From: Persicaria tinctoria
Taxonomy: Eukaryota; Streptophyta; Magnoliopsida; Caryophyllales; Polygonaceae
Direction: 5' to 3'
DNA length: 64,000 nt
Assembly (NCBI GenBank): GCA_037127255.1
Contig: JBANSL010000002.1
Span: forward strand, 95,386,519 to 95,450,518
This document shows positions 10,763-21,758 of the stretch, piece by piece; positions within the stretch are counted from its first letter, which is position 1; each line of letters begins with the position of its first letter. The translations under genes and the position numbers were made by a program. Below the pieces are notes generated by a model. That model was not told the DNA's origin. It made no database searches and was given only the letters and a program-made list of their open reading frames with translations.

Positions 10763-11494
10763 ATACATAACAATAATGTAGTGTCGCTGTATAGAAATAT
10801 ATCTTATAGATTCGCATAAATTTCATTGTTTAAATTAAAGACAATAAGGAATGTCGATGAGAATAAACATTCACTAATTATTGCCTAATATATGTGATAT
10901 TAAAATATAACACATATGAATTTATGTAAACCCATTTTATACTATTTTAACGATTAAAAATAACCATTACACTATCTATGTATAACTCGATAAAAACTTG
11001 TCATTAATAATAAATTGATAATAATCTAATGTTAATTTTATAAAATGATAAGTTCCACAAATAATATATATGTATATATTATACGGAGTATATATCAGGT
11101 AAAAGTTCTAGTAAACCAAAAAATAGGATGCAACGGTGAAACAGATGAATATTTTATTACATTAGTATGAATATTATAAATGCTGGTTTGAATATATAAA
11201 TATTGATATGTATAAATATTGATATATGTGAATATAAATATGATGTTATTTATTTTATGTTGGATAAGAATAAATAATATCATACTCATATACTCATATT
11301 TATATTCATGGCATGTAGGAAATAGTTTTTTTTTTCTTGCCAACTCATATTTAGGAAATAGTTCAACACATGGGCCTTAAATTAATCATTTATTGTGAGC
11401 GTTGAATGGAGTAGTTTTTCCCCCCTCTTGCCAACTCACAATTAAAATGTTGGGAGTAAGGGTATTATTAATCATAAAAGTTAAGAGTTTAGAG
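10763..11494. other. Gene-free AT-rich stretch
   Basis: No gene is seen. ATTATACGGAGTA at 11,078-11,090 recurs at 55,296 and 63,490. A minus-strand open frame across 11,095-11,343 is low-complexity (Y, I, N rich) and is not credible. Confidence 0.4.
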
Positions 11495-11502
11495 TGTATA
11501 AC

Positions 11503-12160
11503 TAGACCTGGGCAAACGCGGGTAGGTTCGTCCGGCCCGGCCCGGCCGCCCGTATTAGAGGGAGCGGGCTTGGACATGGGGAAAAGCCCACGCGGGCTGC
11601 TAGGCCCGGCCCGTACCCGCAACGGGTACAGGATTGGACAAATTAATCAACTCGTTGCGGGCCGCTAGACCCGTAACGGGTACCCGCCTTTTTTAATTAA
11701 AATTAATATATATAATATTAAGTATTCATTTTTAAATAAAATAAAAATAATAGTGTAATATATTGTTAGCTTTCATATATACACTTTGAAATAAAACAGT
11801 GACTATATATAACCGTATACTACTTATGTAATAAAAACAGTATAATTGTGTATATATATATAATAAAAACAGTAATTATTAAATTTTATTTAATAAAAAC
11901 AGTAACTATTTATAATATATATATAATAAAAACAGCAACTATTTATAATATATATATAAAATAAAAACCTAATTAGAATAAATTTAATAAAAAAATTTGA
12001 TTAGGTTTGCGGGTACCCGCAACCGCATTTGCGGACGGGTTTGGACACGAGTTCCAGCCCGTTAAGCGGGCTTAGCCCGACCCGCGCCCGCAACAACGAG
12101 ATAAAATTTTGGGTAAAGCCCGGCCCAAGTCCGACCCGCGCCCGCGTTTGCCCAGGTCTA
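11503..12160. mobile_element. hAT-like MITE with perfect 8-bp TSD
   Basis: The ends TAGACCTGGGCAAACGCGGG and its inverse CCCGCGTTTGCCCAGGTCTA are a 20-bp perfect TIR. The element is flanked by tgtataac at 11,495-11,502 and 12,161-12,168. An 8-bp TSD with TAG...CTA ends indicates the hAT superfamily. GC-rich ends surround an AT-rich core containing several ataaaaacagtaa repeats. No transposase remains. Confidence 0.8.
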
Positions 12161-12282
12161 TGTATAACAAAAAGCATGAGAATATATATACCTAATAAAG
12201 AGTCTTGAGAGGTCCTATGATAACAATAGGTGAATGAAGGGATAAGGCAATTTTGCCCATAGTAATGGTTGTTTCCCACACA

Positions 12283-12339
12283 ATTAGGTAAGAGTAATTA
12301 ATAGTGTATAATATCATCTTGTTTTGAGTATGAAAGTGG
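12283..12339 (+). repeat. Displaced copy of ARF 3' UTR, part 1
   Basis: This matches 3854-3910 of the ARF tail over about 57 bases with a handful of differences; the shared core includes atcttgttttgagt. Part 2 lies at 14,924-14,959 in the same order. The separating 2.6 kb presumably entered later. Confidence 0.7.
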
Positions 12340-12346
12340 TTGTTCC

Positions 12347-12505
12347 AGCATCTTTAACAGATTTTCTATTTTGGAGAATTTTAAAATGTTTTTTGGTCTA
12401 ATAAAAGTAGCAGAAAAAATAGAGTATTCTCTAAATCTGTAACATTCTTAAAAAATAAATCATTTTTCAAATCTTATAAATAGGGAAACCGTTGGAGTTG
12501 AAACA
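12347..12505. repeat. Possible small MITE
   Basis: The left part gttccagcatctttaacag and the right part ccgttggagttgaaac are imperfect inverted complements around an AT-rich centre that shares phrases (ttttggag, aaaaaatagag) with 40,383-40,530. This resembles short plant MITEs, but the TIR is imperfect and no TSD was identified. Confidence 0.3.
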
Positions 12506-13103
12506 AAAATAATTTAAAGAACTAGTACTTTTCCCGAACCATGTTCGGGTTTTTTTCGATATATTTTCGATCGAACGTCAATTTTCAACCAATATACTTC
12601 TCACCTTGTTGTTCTTCGAAATCTTTGGTTGTCATGGTGAATTATATCAAACTCCCAAACTATATTTCATACCATGAAAAATAACAACTCGACCCAAACT
12701 ATATCAAACTCCTAAACTATATGAAACTATGTTAATTAAGATGCAAGCTATATTGAATCCAAATACACATGATCCATAACAATTCCGTCCTTCACAACAA
12801 ACTAAAGACTTTTACTCAGCACATTTCACAACACGGGCATGAAAAAAAATATGGCCATAACAACAGCAATGACATGTGTTAAACAGATCTAACAGCTACG
12901 CCATGAAATAAGTATGGTTATAAGAACATCAATCAACCAACACAACTCAACATTAATAAGCATTAATCCCGAATTCCAATCCCAATTCCTCTCTCAATTT
13001 CTCCTCTTTTTTTGTTCAATCTCAATCTTTGGGTTCGCGGCCAGGGGAGATGATGACGGGCGGCAGAGTGCCAAGCTCTGCCGGCGGGAGCCCCAGGTTT
13101 CTG
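12506..13103. other. No gene recognised
   Basis: AT-rich sequence with repeated phrases such as aactatatcaaactcc in 12,640-12,720. A more GC-rich patch begins at about 13,030 and leads into the aldose 1-epimerase fragment. Nothing else is supported. Confidence 0.35.
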
Positions 13104-13137
13104 ACGGCGTTGCAAACAGGATTAAGGAGCTGGTTCG

Positions 13138-13249
13138 TTTTTTGGCTGCATAGTCGGTCGCGTTGCAAACAGGATTAAGGAGGGGAAGTTCACTCTTGAT
13201 GGTGCTGACTACTCCTTGCCCATCAACAACCATCCGAATAGTCTCCATG
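13138..13249 (+). pseudogene. Aldose 1-epimerase (galactose mutarotase) exon fragment
   Basis: The frame reads [16 protein letters not shown] followed by [15 protein letters not shown] and NSLHG, a conserved stretch of the galactose mutarotase family, which interconverts alpha and beta aldoses. The fragment ends at a plausible splice donor (CATG then GTATAT at 13,250). A 28-bp piece (gttgcaaacaggattaagga...) also occurs at about 13,109-13,131, directly upstream, as a small tandem duplication. No other exon was found within several kb on either side, so this is an isolated relic or a captured exon. Confidence 0.65.
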
Positions 13250-13955
13250 GTATATATCATTCTAATTCATTTCAGGTTTCAACCTATATAAATCCGCTCT
13301 ATGAATATAGTGTTTACAATATCCACAACTTGTTTTTAGTCATATACAATTAACCTGTTAGTAACATTAGAGTTTTCACCGTTCATAATCACCAAAAATA
13401 CACTATACTGTGAGCATCAATCGTTTTGTAGCATACGTCTGTCTCGAGTCAAGAAGCCTTAACTCAATCTTGTCTGTAAGTTTGATTCCTCAAAATTGCA
13501 TTTCAAAATGTTATTTCAAAACCATAAATTCAGACAAATTGATTTCGGGAACCACTAATCTTTTTTTCTCGTGATTCTCTCTATGGCATTTCATCAAACA
13601 GGTAGAGTGCATGACTAAATGGTACTTCAAAACCATAAATGTCAGGAGCTTTTATTCGTCTAAACTTTATATGTAATCAAATACATGTAACTTCCTGAAA
13701 TTGAAACCCCTCAGGCCCTAACCCCTAATTGAGTTTGAGTTGAGCCAAAATTATCAACCTCGGATTGAACTCAAATACCACATTCAATCTAACCAACAAA
13801 TTGAGTCAGAATTCATGAAATTGAAAGAAGTAAATTTTGACAAAACTGAAAACTGAAAATGGAATAAGGTGAATACCACTTTTGATGAATATGTTTCTAG
13901 TTATTTCTAAAACCTAGATCAATGACAAAAAAAAAAGAGGGCGTTAAGGGTGCAT
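13250..13955. other. No gene recognised
   Basis: AT-rich sequence downstream of the epimerase fragment. No second epimerase exon, repeat or TIR was recognised. Confidence 0.35.
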
Positions 13956-14370
13956 ACCAATTGCCCTCCTCCCGGCGCCGACTGATTCCGCTCGTCCAAG
14001 ATTCCAACGGCGAGGCGAGAATGGGCGAGTGGAGTTCTAGTAGAGCGACGGCCAGGCGGCAAATCCGAGCGAAGAATTCATATTGGATCCACGTGAGGGA
14101 GGCCGTGGATCTGGTAGAGCGACGGTCCGACGGTTACGGTTGACAGTAGAGCAACCGTCCGGCGAGAGGAGATGCGAGGGAGGTCGTGGATCTGGTAGAG
14201 CGACGGTTCGGCGGAGAGGAGATGCGAGGGAAGCCGTGGGGGTGCGGCGCGGCGAGGGACCTCCACCTTCTCCGGATCTGGGTGCCCTGACCTCGAATCC
14301 GAGCGAGGGAGATGAACGGATGTGAGCGAGACTGCGATGTCGATTGTGAAGTGGCAATGAAGCTGATGTG
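13956..14370. other. GC-rich island with internal direct repeats
   Basis: This is far more GC-rich than its surroundings. The block gtggatctggtagagcgacg occurs at about 14,105 and 14,189, with gagaggagatgcgaggga at about 14,161 and 14,214, so an 80-bp unit is partly duplicated. Long open frames exist in several overlapping registers on both strands, as expected from GC bias; none resembles a known protein. On the minus strand an aattg/gtatgc junction at about 13,955 could be a splice donor, so a broken first exon of a minus-strand gene is possible. Confidence 0.35.
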
Positions 14371-14384
14371 AGGGATAGGGCTGT

Positions 14385-14560
14385 GCAGAAAAACCCGACA
14401 CGACTGACCCGACACGAAACCGGGGCGATATGACACGAAAAAACACGACACGAAAAGGACACGATACGATAATGACACGAACCGTGAAAGCACGAAAATT
14501 AATGGTTCGTGTATGGTTCGGGCAAATCTTGTTACCGGATACCCGACACGAACCATCGAA
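14385..14560. repeat. ACACGAA/ACCCGAC-rich repeat, possible hAT relic
   Basis: A run of acccgacacgac and acacgaaa units precedes aaccatcgaaccg. The composition matches the subterminal parts of the hAT-like MITEs at 9250 and 11,503, but no opposing terminal repeat or TSD was seen. Confidence 0.35.
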
Positions 14561-14640
14561 CCGTTTATTTTTATTTTTTTTAAAAAAATATAGCGAGTTG
14601 TGTATTTATATATATTAGATGTAATTAATTAGGATCACTA

Positions 14641-14725
14641 AGTCATGATAGCTCAATTGGTTGGCCGTGTGGGGAGAGTTTCAAAAGAGACTTGGAGTGG
14701 TGGGTTCGAATCCCATTACTTCTTA
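14641..14725 (+). repeat. tRNA-derived sequence (SINE head or tRNA relic)
   Basis: An RNA polymerase III A-box, TAGCTCAATTGG (14,649-14,660), and a perfect B-box, GGTTCGAATCC (14,703-14,713), lie 42 bases apart. The B-box sits in a T-arm-like fold (TGGG, loop, CCCA). This arrangement is typical of tRNA-derived SINEs. I could not identify a SINE tail with poly(A) or a TSD, and the intervening part does not fold as a normal anticodon arm, so a functional tRNA gene is unlikely. Confidence 0.5.
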
Positions 14726-14923
14726 ATTTTTTTCCTAATTTTTTGTGTAGGGTAAAAGGCTGAAAATTTGGCTTCATAGAAGGACACGTGGCACAATATT
14801 TTGTGAAGACATTGCTTCTAAAATAATAAGTATAAGGGGTGGATATGTATTTTGTTTCTTATTTTGGAGAAATTTTAGAAAAAACTGAGATCCAATTTTT
14901 TTAAAGAATATATATTTTGTTTC

Positions 14924-14959
14924 TTGTACATAACTTGAAGAGAAGTTTTTGTGGTTAAC
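14924..14959 (+). repeat. Displaced copy of ARF 3' UTR, part 2
   Basis: This matches 4015-4050 of the ARF 3' UTR (ttgtacataact, then a gaag/aagttttt stretch) with a few indels. It continues the match found at 12,283-12,339 in the same order. Confidence 0.6.
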
Positions 14960-16095
14960 TTGAAGAGAAGTTATCGCCCCAAGTTTCATGTTGGGATAAA
15001 AAATTCACAAATAGCACATATTTTGCAATCCAAATCAAGCTTATTGGGACATATTCGGCCATATCATGGGCCTATTTTAACGATAGGACCACCTCAAATA
15101 AGGCCCATTTTATTTTGTCAAAATTTTCCTTCTTGGCTTTTGAAAAATTATCAACGATATACATATTACAATTTCGTTATCAATCCATTATCAAAAAAAT
15201 AAAATAAAATTGTTTTAGCTCCTAATACCAAATATTGAGAAATTTATTAATTACCTAAAAATAAATCTATTACTTGCTATTTTGAAACAATGAATGATAA
15301 TATAGATAAAAGTAATCAACAAGAACAAATTCTAATCAAAATTTTCTTAACCTAATATTCATTAATTGCAAGGAAAACCTCAAACAATTTGTACCATTCA
15401 TTAAATTTTACACCCTAAAACGATTTATATTAATATTAGGTTGATTATTGTCTAAGAAACAAGATATGCACTTGTGAAATTTAACGGTATGAAACATACT
15501 AAAAATAATATATATTATATATATGGAAGTTTGTTTTCACCATACAATGGGTGGAAAATATATAAACAAAATGTGTCAATTAGCTTGTCAATTAAAAACA
15601 CCTAATAAATTTCTATGTCGACTGTAAAATTAACAAATGGAGTATATAAATACGTGTTATAAATCGTCTAGGCATTTAAATTATTTTTTTCGTTGACTTT
15701 TTATAATTGTCAACCATAATTTATAGATAAATGGAGTATATAAATACGTGTTATAGAGTATCTTTCCTTTAAAAAATTAAATGACTTATGTTTTAATAAA
15801 TTAATGAAGAAAATTTCATTTTCCAGAGAAACATTCACTGTATAGATGCGAATTGCAAATTCAATAACTAAGCAAGGAATTATAGTACAACTTGCATTAT
15901 AATGTAATTTAATTTACACTTTTTTTTACATGAATAATTAAATATTGGAACTCGTGGTAGATGATGATATCTCATATCATTACTTTCTATGATAATGTAT
16001 TTGATATTTAACAGATGACAATTCAATCTGTATACATTTTGAAGATAAATGTTGACTTTATATAATATAAAGTCGGTATATATATGTATATATAC
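14960..16095. other. Gene-free AT-rich stretch
   Basis: No gene is recognised. The phrase aaatggagtatataaatacgtgttata occurs at about 15,637 and 15,730 as a short direct repeat. Confidence 0.4.
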
Positions 16096-16454
16096 TCTTT
16101 TAATTGTAAATTAATTTTCTGATATAGAATTAAACTTATATACTTTAGAATTCTAACACATTTGCACTCGTAAATATACAACTCTGCCCTCTCGTCGGAC
16201 TTTAATATAGTAAAAATTAATGTTAAATTCTAGTGAGCCATATGCCGTGTGGGGTCACACGTTCGAGCGCACCATATGCTAATCAAATGGAACATACAAG
16301 ACGAGTGGAGTTTTATCCTAAAACCAATTGATATTAAGAAGAATAGCCTAGTGACTTGACTTTGATTTCTTATATTATCAATGTGAGAGATGTGAGAGGT
16401 TGATTTCACATATTCTACAATTAATGATGATTTATTTGGATCTAGATAGATTAA
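16096..16454 (+). repeat. 359-bp direct repeat, copy A
   Basis: Copy A begins tcttttaattgtaaatta and ends ctagatagattaa. Copy B (17,214-17,571) matches it over its whole length with scattered substitutions. Part of it (gttaaattctagtgagcc... to ...ccaattgatatt) also recurs in weaker form at about 31,565-31,700 and 31,880-31,965, there next to the string gataccatg, which resembles the primer-site edge of a copia LTR. It is probably derived from a retrotransposon terminal region. The repeat edges lack TG...CA. Confidence 0.7.
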
Positions 16455-16806
16455 TGTAATGTTTGTAATCCTTGTAATTGATGTACAAAAACACTGGACT
16501 ATGGTTTAAGTTGTATTGTTTGCACAAGCTCTAGGTTGTTGGTTCCTTAGTGCCACGTACCACCTAGCCATTGGCGTGACCATGGAAAAACTCATTGGTC
16601 CCTTGGTTTAACCAAGTTTGGATCCAATGGCTAGCCATGGTTCTAAAGGTGAAGCTAAGGGTGGTATATAGGTCTAAGCTAGACACTATGTGGGTTATGT
16701 CTCGGTTATGTATGTTGGACAAATCTTGAGCTCTCATATTGGACTTAATTGTTAGGCCCATTTATGCAAGTCCACAGCTCTGCTCCTTCAGTCGACCGTT
16801 GTAGCT

Positions 16807-16896
<90 letters not shown>

Positions 16897-17213
16897 CTTA
16901 AGGGGAAACCCTAAGAACTGTTGCACAAAGCTCTTAAGGTAAGAAAACCCTAATAGGCTAGGGTTTCTGGAGAGCTCCCTGAAGACGGCGATTCCAATGG
17001 TGCTCGATTTGCTTAAGGGCTACCTGAGTACCTGGTTGTTCAACGAAGACGAAGAAGAAGACAAGGAGAAGCTGGGAGTGAGAAATCTCAAGGGAGATTT
17101 CTCGGTGTCCTTAATCGGACGATTTCTTCCTTATCTCTGTTCATCTTTGTTTTGTTGAGTCTTAGTCTAGAATCGTCGCTTAGTGCTTGTGCATTCATAC
17201 CTCTGTAACCAGT
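16455..17213. other. Unique segment between the two 359-bp repeats
   Basis: This holds an 84-bp (TA)n tract and, after it, a GC-richer region (16,890-17,200) with ctagggtttctggagagctc and an acidic-codon-like gacgaagaagaagacaagg run. Its sequence looks like an LTR or leader, but no open frame, primer site or polypurine tract was identified. Confidence 0.35.
16810..16893. repeat. (TA)n microsatellite, about 42 units
   Basis: An uninterrupted run of alternating T and A, likely highly variable in length between individuals. Confidence 0.95.
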
Positions 17214-17571
17214 TCTTTTAATTGTAAATTAATTTTCTGATATAGAATTAAACTTATGTACTTTAGAATTCTAACACATTTGCACTTGTAAATATACAAC
17301 CCTGCCTTCTCGTCAGACTTTAATATAGTCAAAATCAATGTTAAATTTTAGTGAGCCATATGCCGTGTGAGGTCACACGTTCGAGCACACCATATACTAA
17401 TCAAACAGAACACACAAGACCAGTGGAATTTTATCCTAAAACTAATTAATTGACATGTACGTAACCTAGTCACTAACTTTGATTTCTTATATTATCAACG
17501 TGAGAGATGTGAGAGGTTGATTTCACATATTCTACAATTAATGATGATTTATTTGGATCTAGATAGATTAA
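17214..17571 (+). repeat. 359-bp direct repeat, copy B
   Basis: The second copy of the repeat at 16,096-16,454, in the same orientation; see that entry. Copies diverge immediately outside the stated edges. Confidence 0.7.
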
Positions 17572-17671
17572 ATTAAAAAAGAAATTGCACTCCTAGGACT
17601 CCTGGGCTCCTAGCTTACAAGTTTAATTAAAGTGCATCGACTAAAATCACTGACGATCGAAATGAATAGTT

Positions 17672-17722
<51 letters not shown>

Positions 17723-18123
17723 ATTTTATCATTTAGTATATATATTAATGCTAGTTGCTAAAAAAAGCTTATGTTATATAATTAAAATAAGGGGTAAAAG
17801 TGATGATGAAATGTTGTATTTTATGTAGCGCGAATAGAATGACTTGGGTGCCTAGATAGTACAAAATGCATGACCTATGCATATAATTATATTATTAATT
17901 AACCACATGTATAAGTTGGATCTACAGTATAGTTTACACTTACAGTTAATTAAATATGGTGTAAATTAATTTATAATTGTAGTAAGCATTTAAATTCAGT
18001 ATTTCCGATCAATCCAAATATTTCTATATATAGAAAATACATTTTTTAACAAGGAAAGGTTTTCGATGACGGACAAGAGCACATAGCTCTGGATGAGTAA
18101 ACAATAGATCAAGGCATCATCAA
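17572..18123. other. Gene-free stretch with a (TA)n tract
   Basis: AT-rich; a (TA)n microsatellite lies at 17,679-17,719. No coding or element structure was recognised. Confidence 0.4.
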
Positions 18124-18340
18124 AGCACCCACCATCACCATCAATTTCTCGTAGACAAGCCCCATCTCCATAGATGCAACCAATCCCGAATGAAGGCCAA
18201 TACTTCTGTCATCAGTGCTGAAATATACCTACATAAAAAGGCATCACAACCCCGAACATTTTCTTCACGGTCATGAATCACAAACCCTGCCACCGGCTGC
18301 TGTTGTTGCACCAGAAGACAAAACTGAACCATCAAAATTA
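18124..18340 (-). pseudogene. LINE RNase H-like relic
   Basis: On the minus strand a frame reads GFVIHDREENVRGCDAF followed by SALMTEVLAFIRDWLHLW, corresponding to the start of the RNase H-like domain found at the end of plant LINE ORF2 (GG.IRD..G......, then E...A...GL..A). The aspartate-rich opening and the C-terminal half are missing. No tail or TSD was identified. Confidence 0.45.
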
Positions 18341-18656
18341 ATCTGAACATAGAAAACAGATATGAATAAGTATAACCCAATTGAAAAATAAAATTGGTAG
18401 CTAAGAAAAATAGGCAGAAATAACCAACAACTAAAATGAAAACCATAACGTTTTAAAAATGATATACTCTATAATGAGATTTTTTTAAAAGTCTCTACAT
18501 CCATAAATTTTTTTTTTGTAAAGTGCAAACTGAAATGATCGAATTACCTAAATCGACCTATACTAACAAAATAAACTAATGAGAACATTTTTATACGTTT
18601 GTTTCTCAAACTTTTTTTTTAAGAAAAAAAACAAAAACAAAATAAATGTCAAGAAT

Positions 18657-18865
18657 TGTTGGAATGTGGTTGTCCCACATCGGTTATATAGAGAATGCTT
18701 GAACAACATATAAGGTTGAAGAGATACTTCTCTCATTGTCAATTGGTTTTGAGATGGAACCCCGTTGAGTTTATATGTTGTTCATGTCTCCCGTATGTGG
18801 GCCCGCACACACGATCTCTCCCTCCAGCTTGTCTTTGACCCCACCGGGCCCAACTGACTTTATCA
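18657..18865 (+). repeat. 5' LTR of copia element 1
   Basis: It begins TGTTGGAATGTGGTTGTCCC and ends TTATCA. The internal GTCCCACATCGG phrase is one I know from LTR starts of plant TRIM-type elements. By hand count about 17 of 209 positions differ from the 3' LTR, so the insertion is not recent. Confidence 0.9.
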
Positions 18866-18877
18866 TGGTATCAGAGC
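18866..18877 (+). other. Primer-binding site (tRNA-iMet) of copia element 1
   Basis: TGGTATCAGAGC directly follows the 5' LTR. It is complementary to the 3' end of plant initiator tRNA-Met, the usual primer of plant copia elements. Confidence 0.9.
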
Positions 18878-18955
18878 AAATCATCTTCGATCTGTGATTT
18901 TGATCCACTTGTTTCCGCATTTCTGATTTGGCATCTCGAGCTCTGTTTTTCATCC

Positions 18956-20484
18956 ATGGCGACTCCAAATGGCGAGAGATCTGGAGAGCGTCGAAGAGGT
19001 GAAGGAACTACTGCTGCAGACTTGCAAAGTCCGATGTTTATACATCCATCAGACAATTCAAGTCTCGTTCTGTCAACAATTCAGCTTATAGGCGACAATT
19101 ACCGATGATGGAAGAGGTCAATGTTGAAGGCCCTTTCGGTGAAGAACAAGGTATGGATTCTTGACGATTCCATTGCGGTAGAACAGATGAGAATCTTATG
19201 GAGTGGAATAGATGCAATGATATTGTCTGTTCATGGATATTGATCACGGTTTCGAAAGAGATTTACAAATCTATTGATGAATACGAAACTGCATCGGAGA
19301 TGTGGAAAGATCTTGAAGAAAGCTATGGTAAAAAGAATGGACCATTGATCTATCAAAACAAGAAGCAGATTTCCGATTGTGATCAAGGAAATGCTCCTCT
19401 AACTGAATATTTTACTCAGGTTAAAGGATACTGGCAGCCATTAGCTTCAATTTCTACTCCTATTGTCTGCAAGTGTGGAGGTTGTGTGTGTGATATGCAA
19501 AAGCAACAAAAAGAGGTTGATCAGGAGACGAAGCTTATGAAATTTCTCATGGGACTCAACGAGAAATACGACAATGGCAAGCACCATATCTTGCTCATTG
19601 TTCCCTTGCCAAATGTTAGCACATCACACTCCATGTTGTTGCAAGATGATCTGAGTAGCAGGAAACCCTTGAAGATTGGACAATCTAAAAGCACTGCTCT
19701 CATGGCCAATAACTCGGGTGAGTCAAAGACTAGAAATGAGCGTTGTGGTCATTGCATTGGCAATCATAAGATGGAAAGATGCTGGTAGTTAATTAGCTAT
19801 CCTGAATGGCATTCCAAGAGTAAAGAAAAGCCTTGGGTGGGTAAAGGACCGAAATATTGTGATCAGAAATTTGGAGACCAGAAGAAAGAATTCAAGAAGT
19901 ATGGTGATCAGAAGGGATATCACAAAGCAAATGCAACTGGCTCATCATCTTATTCCTCTCAAGGATTGCTTGGATCATCTCCTGACAACAATGGTGAAAG
20001 GTTTGCTCAACTGTCACCTGATCATATGCAGTTGGTGAACAACTTCATCTCCTTTCTTGGAAATTCTAATTCTTCTAGTCATGCATCTCACCTACCAGGT
20101 AAACTTTGTCTTCATGGTTCTAACACATCTAAACTTTGGATCATGGATAGTGGTGCAACTAACCACATGGCTTATGATATCTCATTATTCACAAATCTTA
20201 TTCCTTTGCAAAACACATTCATTCACCTTCCTGATGGAAGTACATCTCATATATCTCATAAAGGCACTCTACAAATTGCCAATCTTACTCTCCATAATGT
20301 TTTGTATATTCCCAATTTCAAATACAATTTACTTTCTCTAAGCAAAGTATGCATTGAGCTAAACTGCAATGTTATTTTGCAACCTGAAAATTGCCTTGTC
20401 CAGGAACGAGCAAAGAAGAAGATCATTGCATTTGGTAGTCAAAATGGAGGGTTGTATTACATGGATCCGGACATAGCTCATTAA
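18956..20484 (+). pseudogene. Copia gag-protease, broken
   Basis: The start codon at 18,956 opens a gag frame that stops at TGA 19,106-19,108 inside GDNYR-stop-WKR, where the related element at 48,916 reads RR. A frameshift near 19,190 moves to the frame of 19,198-19,788, which carries the gag body (CSWILITVSKEIY) and a CCHC-like knuckle, CGHCIGNHKMERC. After TAG at 19,786 the same frame continues to the protease site WIMDSGATNHM (about 20,137) and stops at TAA 20,482. It cannot make a full polyprotein. Confidence 0.85.
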
Positions 20485-20583
20485 GACTTCAAACTCAGTG
20501 CAGCTGCTCATACCTCTCTAGACTTCAATCCTTTTCCTATATTTTTACCCAAACACAATAAAAGCATTCAAAGTAGCACTACC

Positions 20584-20859
20584 TTGTGGCATCTTAGACT
20601 TGGACATGCTCCCTTTGTTAAACTCAAACACATTTCTGCTATACATAGTGATATTGATAGCTCTTATAAGCATGTATGTTCTGTCTGTCCTATGTCAAAA
20701 CAGACAAGAAATTCATTTGCTTACAGTAAATCTCATGCTGAATGCATTTTTCAAGTTTTACATTGTGATGTTTGGGGCCCTTATGAGCATCAAACTTATC
20801 ATGGCTTTCGTTATTTCCTTATCATTGTTGATGACATGAGTAGAGGTGTGTGGGCCTTG
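20584..20859 (+). pseudogene. Copia integrase, 5' part, cut by the Athila insertion
   Basis: Same frame as the preceding fragment. It shows the HHCC zinc-binding region (LRLGH, CSVCPMSKQ) and the first catalytic aspartate block (LHCDVWGP), then DDMSRGVWA, after which the Athila LTR starts at 20,860. The reading continues at 29,204. Confidence 0.85.
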
Positions 20860-21758
20860 TGACAAGAGGAAAACCTGTCGTTGTTCTTGCCAAAGAATAC
20901 TCAAACTCACAACTAGTATAGTGTATAAGTAAGAGATCGATCCACATGGAAATCTATTAAATTCAAGTCTAATTCTAATTGCTAAGAGGGAAAAAGGGGG
21001 AGTTTTTAGTGTGAAAAGATCCGCCTTTTATTAAAGCGGAAGCAAGCAAACAAAGTAAATTGATTGTAGAATTCAGTGGAGAGAAATATGTTTACCTACA
21101 ATTTATCACTTCGATTGATGAATTCGATCCTTGTTTCAGCCTCTAGTTCTTGTCTTTTCATATCAATGTCCTTGTCCAGATCTTATGTAAATTACTAGTC
21201 CTACGAGTCCTAGCAACCCTTATTTCTAAATAACCCTAACACGGTTAAGATTTAACCTAGAGATAGCATTAAAAATATGAATTAACCAAGGTACACGCAA
21301 TATTAAGCTACGAGTCGATATTTAACATATATTCAACTTCCTACACATCCAATTAGTCCTACGAGTCCTAAAGGGATACGTTTGCCACTTGGGTTAAGGT
21401 TCGCTACGAGGAATCTACAAAACCCTAGCAATTGAATGAATCCACTCTAACTAGTTGATCAGGCCAGAGAGAGAAAAACACATTCAAGCAATTAAGCACA
21501 AAAAAGTCAAAACATTGGAATAGGAATAAGAACTAGATTAAGAAACTCACAATTCAACAATCAAAGATCCAAACTGTAGGCGAAACCTTGAGAGTTTAGT
21601 TGCTCATGCTCAACGACGCTCTCAACAATGGAATAATGTGCATAAGGTTAATGAAAGAATAACTAGAAAAGCCTTAAATAGTCTAGAGAAAGTCGACCGA
21701 AATAACTTAATAAAAAACCCTAAGTAAAGTCTGAAATCGATGTCCAGCTACTGCATGG
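20860..21758 (-). repeat. 3' LTR of the Athila element, truncated
   Basis: This matches the right LTR from its TGACAAGAGG end for about 900 bp, then diverges after ctactgca.gg at 21,758. The remaining 315 bp or so seen at 28,889-29,203, including the GC-rich units, are missing here. Confidence 0.85.

Noticed and set aside
14037..14556. Overlapping open frames of 120-141 codons on the minus strand
   Set aside because: Several registers are open at once in a GC-rich repeated tract; codon content is R/S/P rich and matches no known protein.
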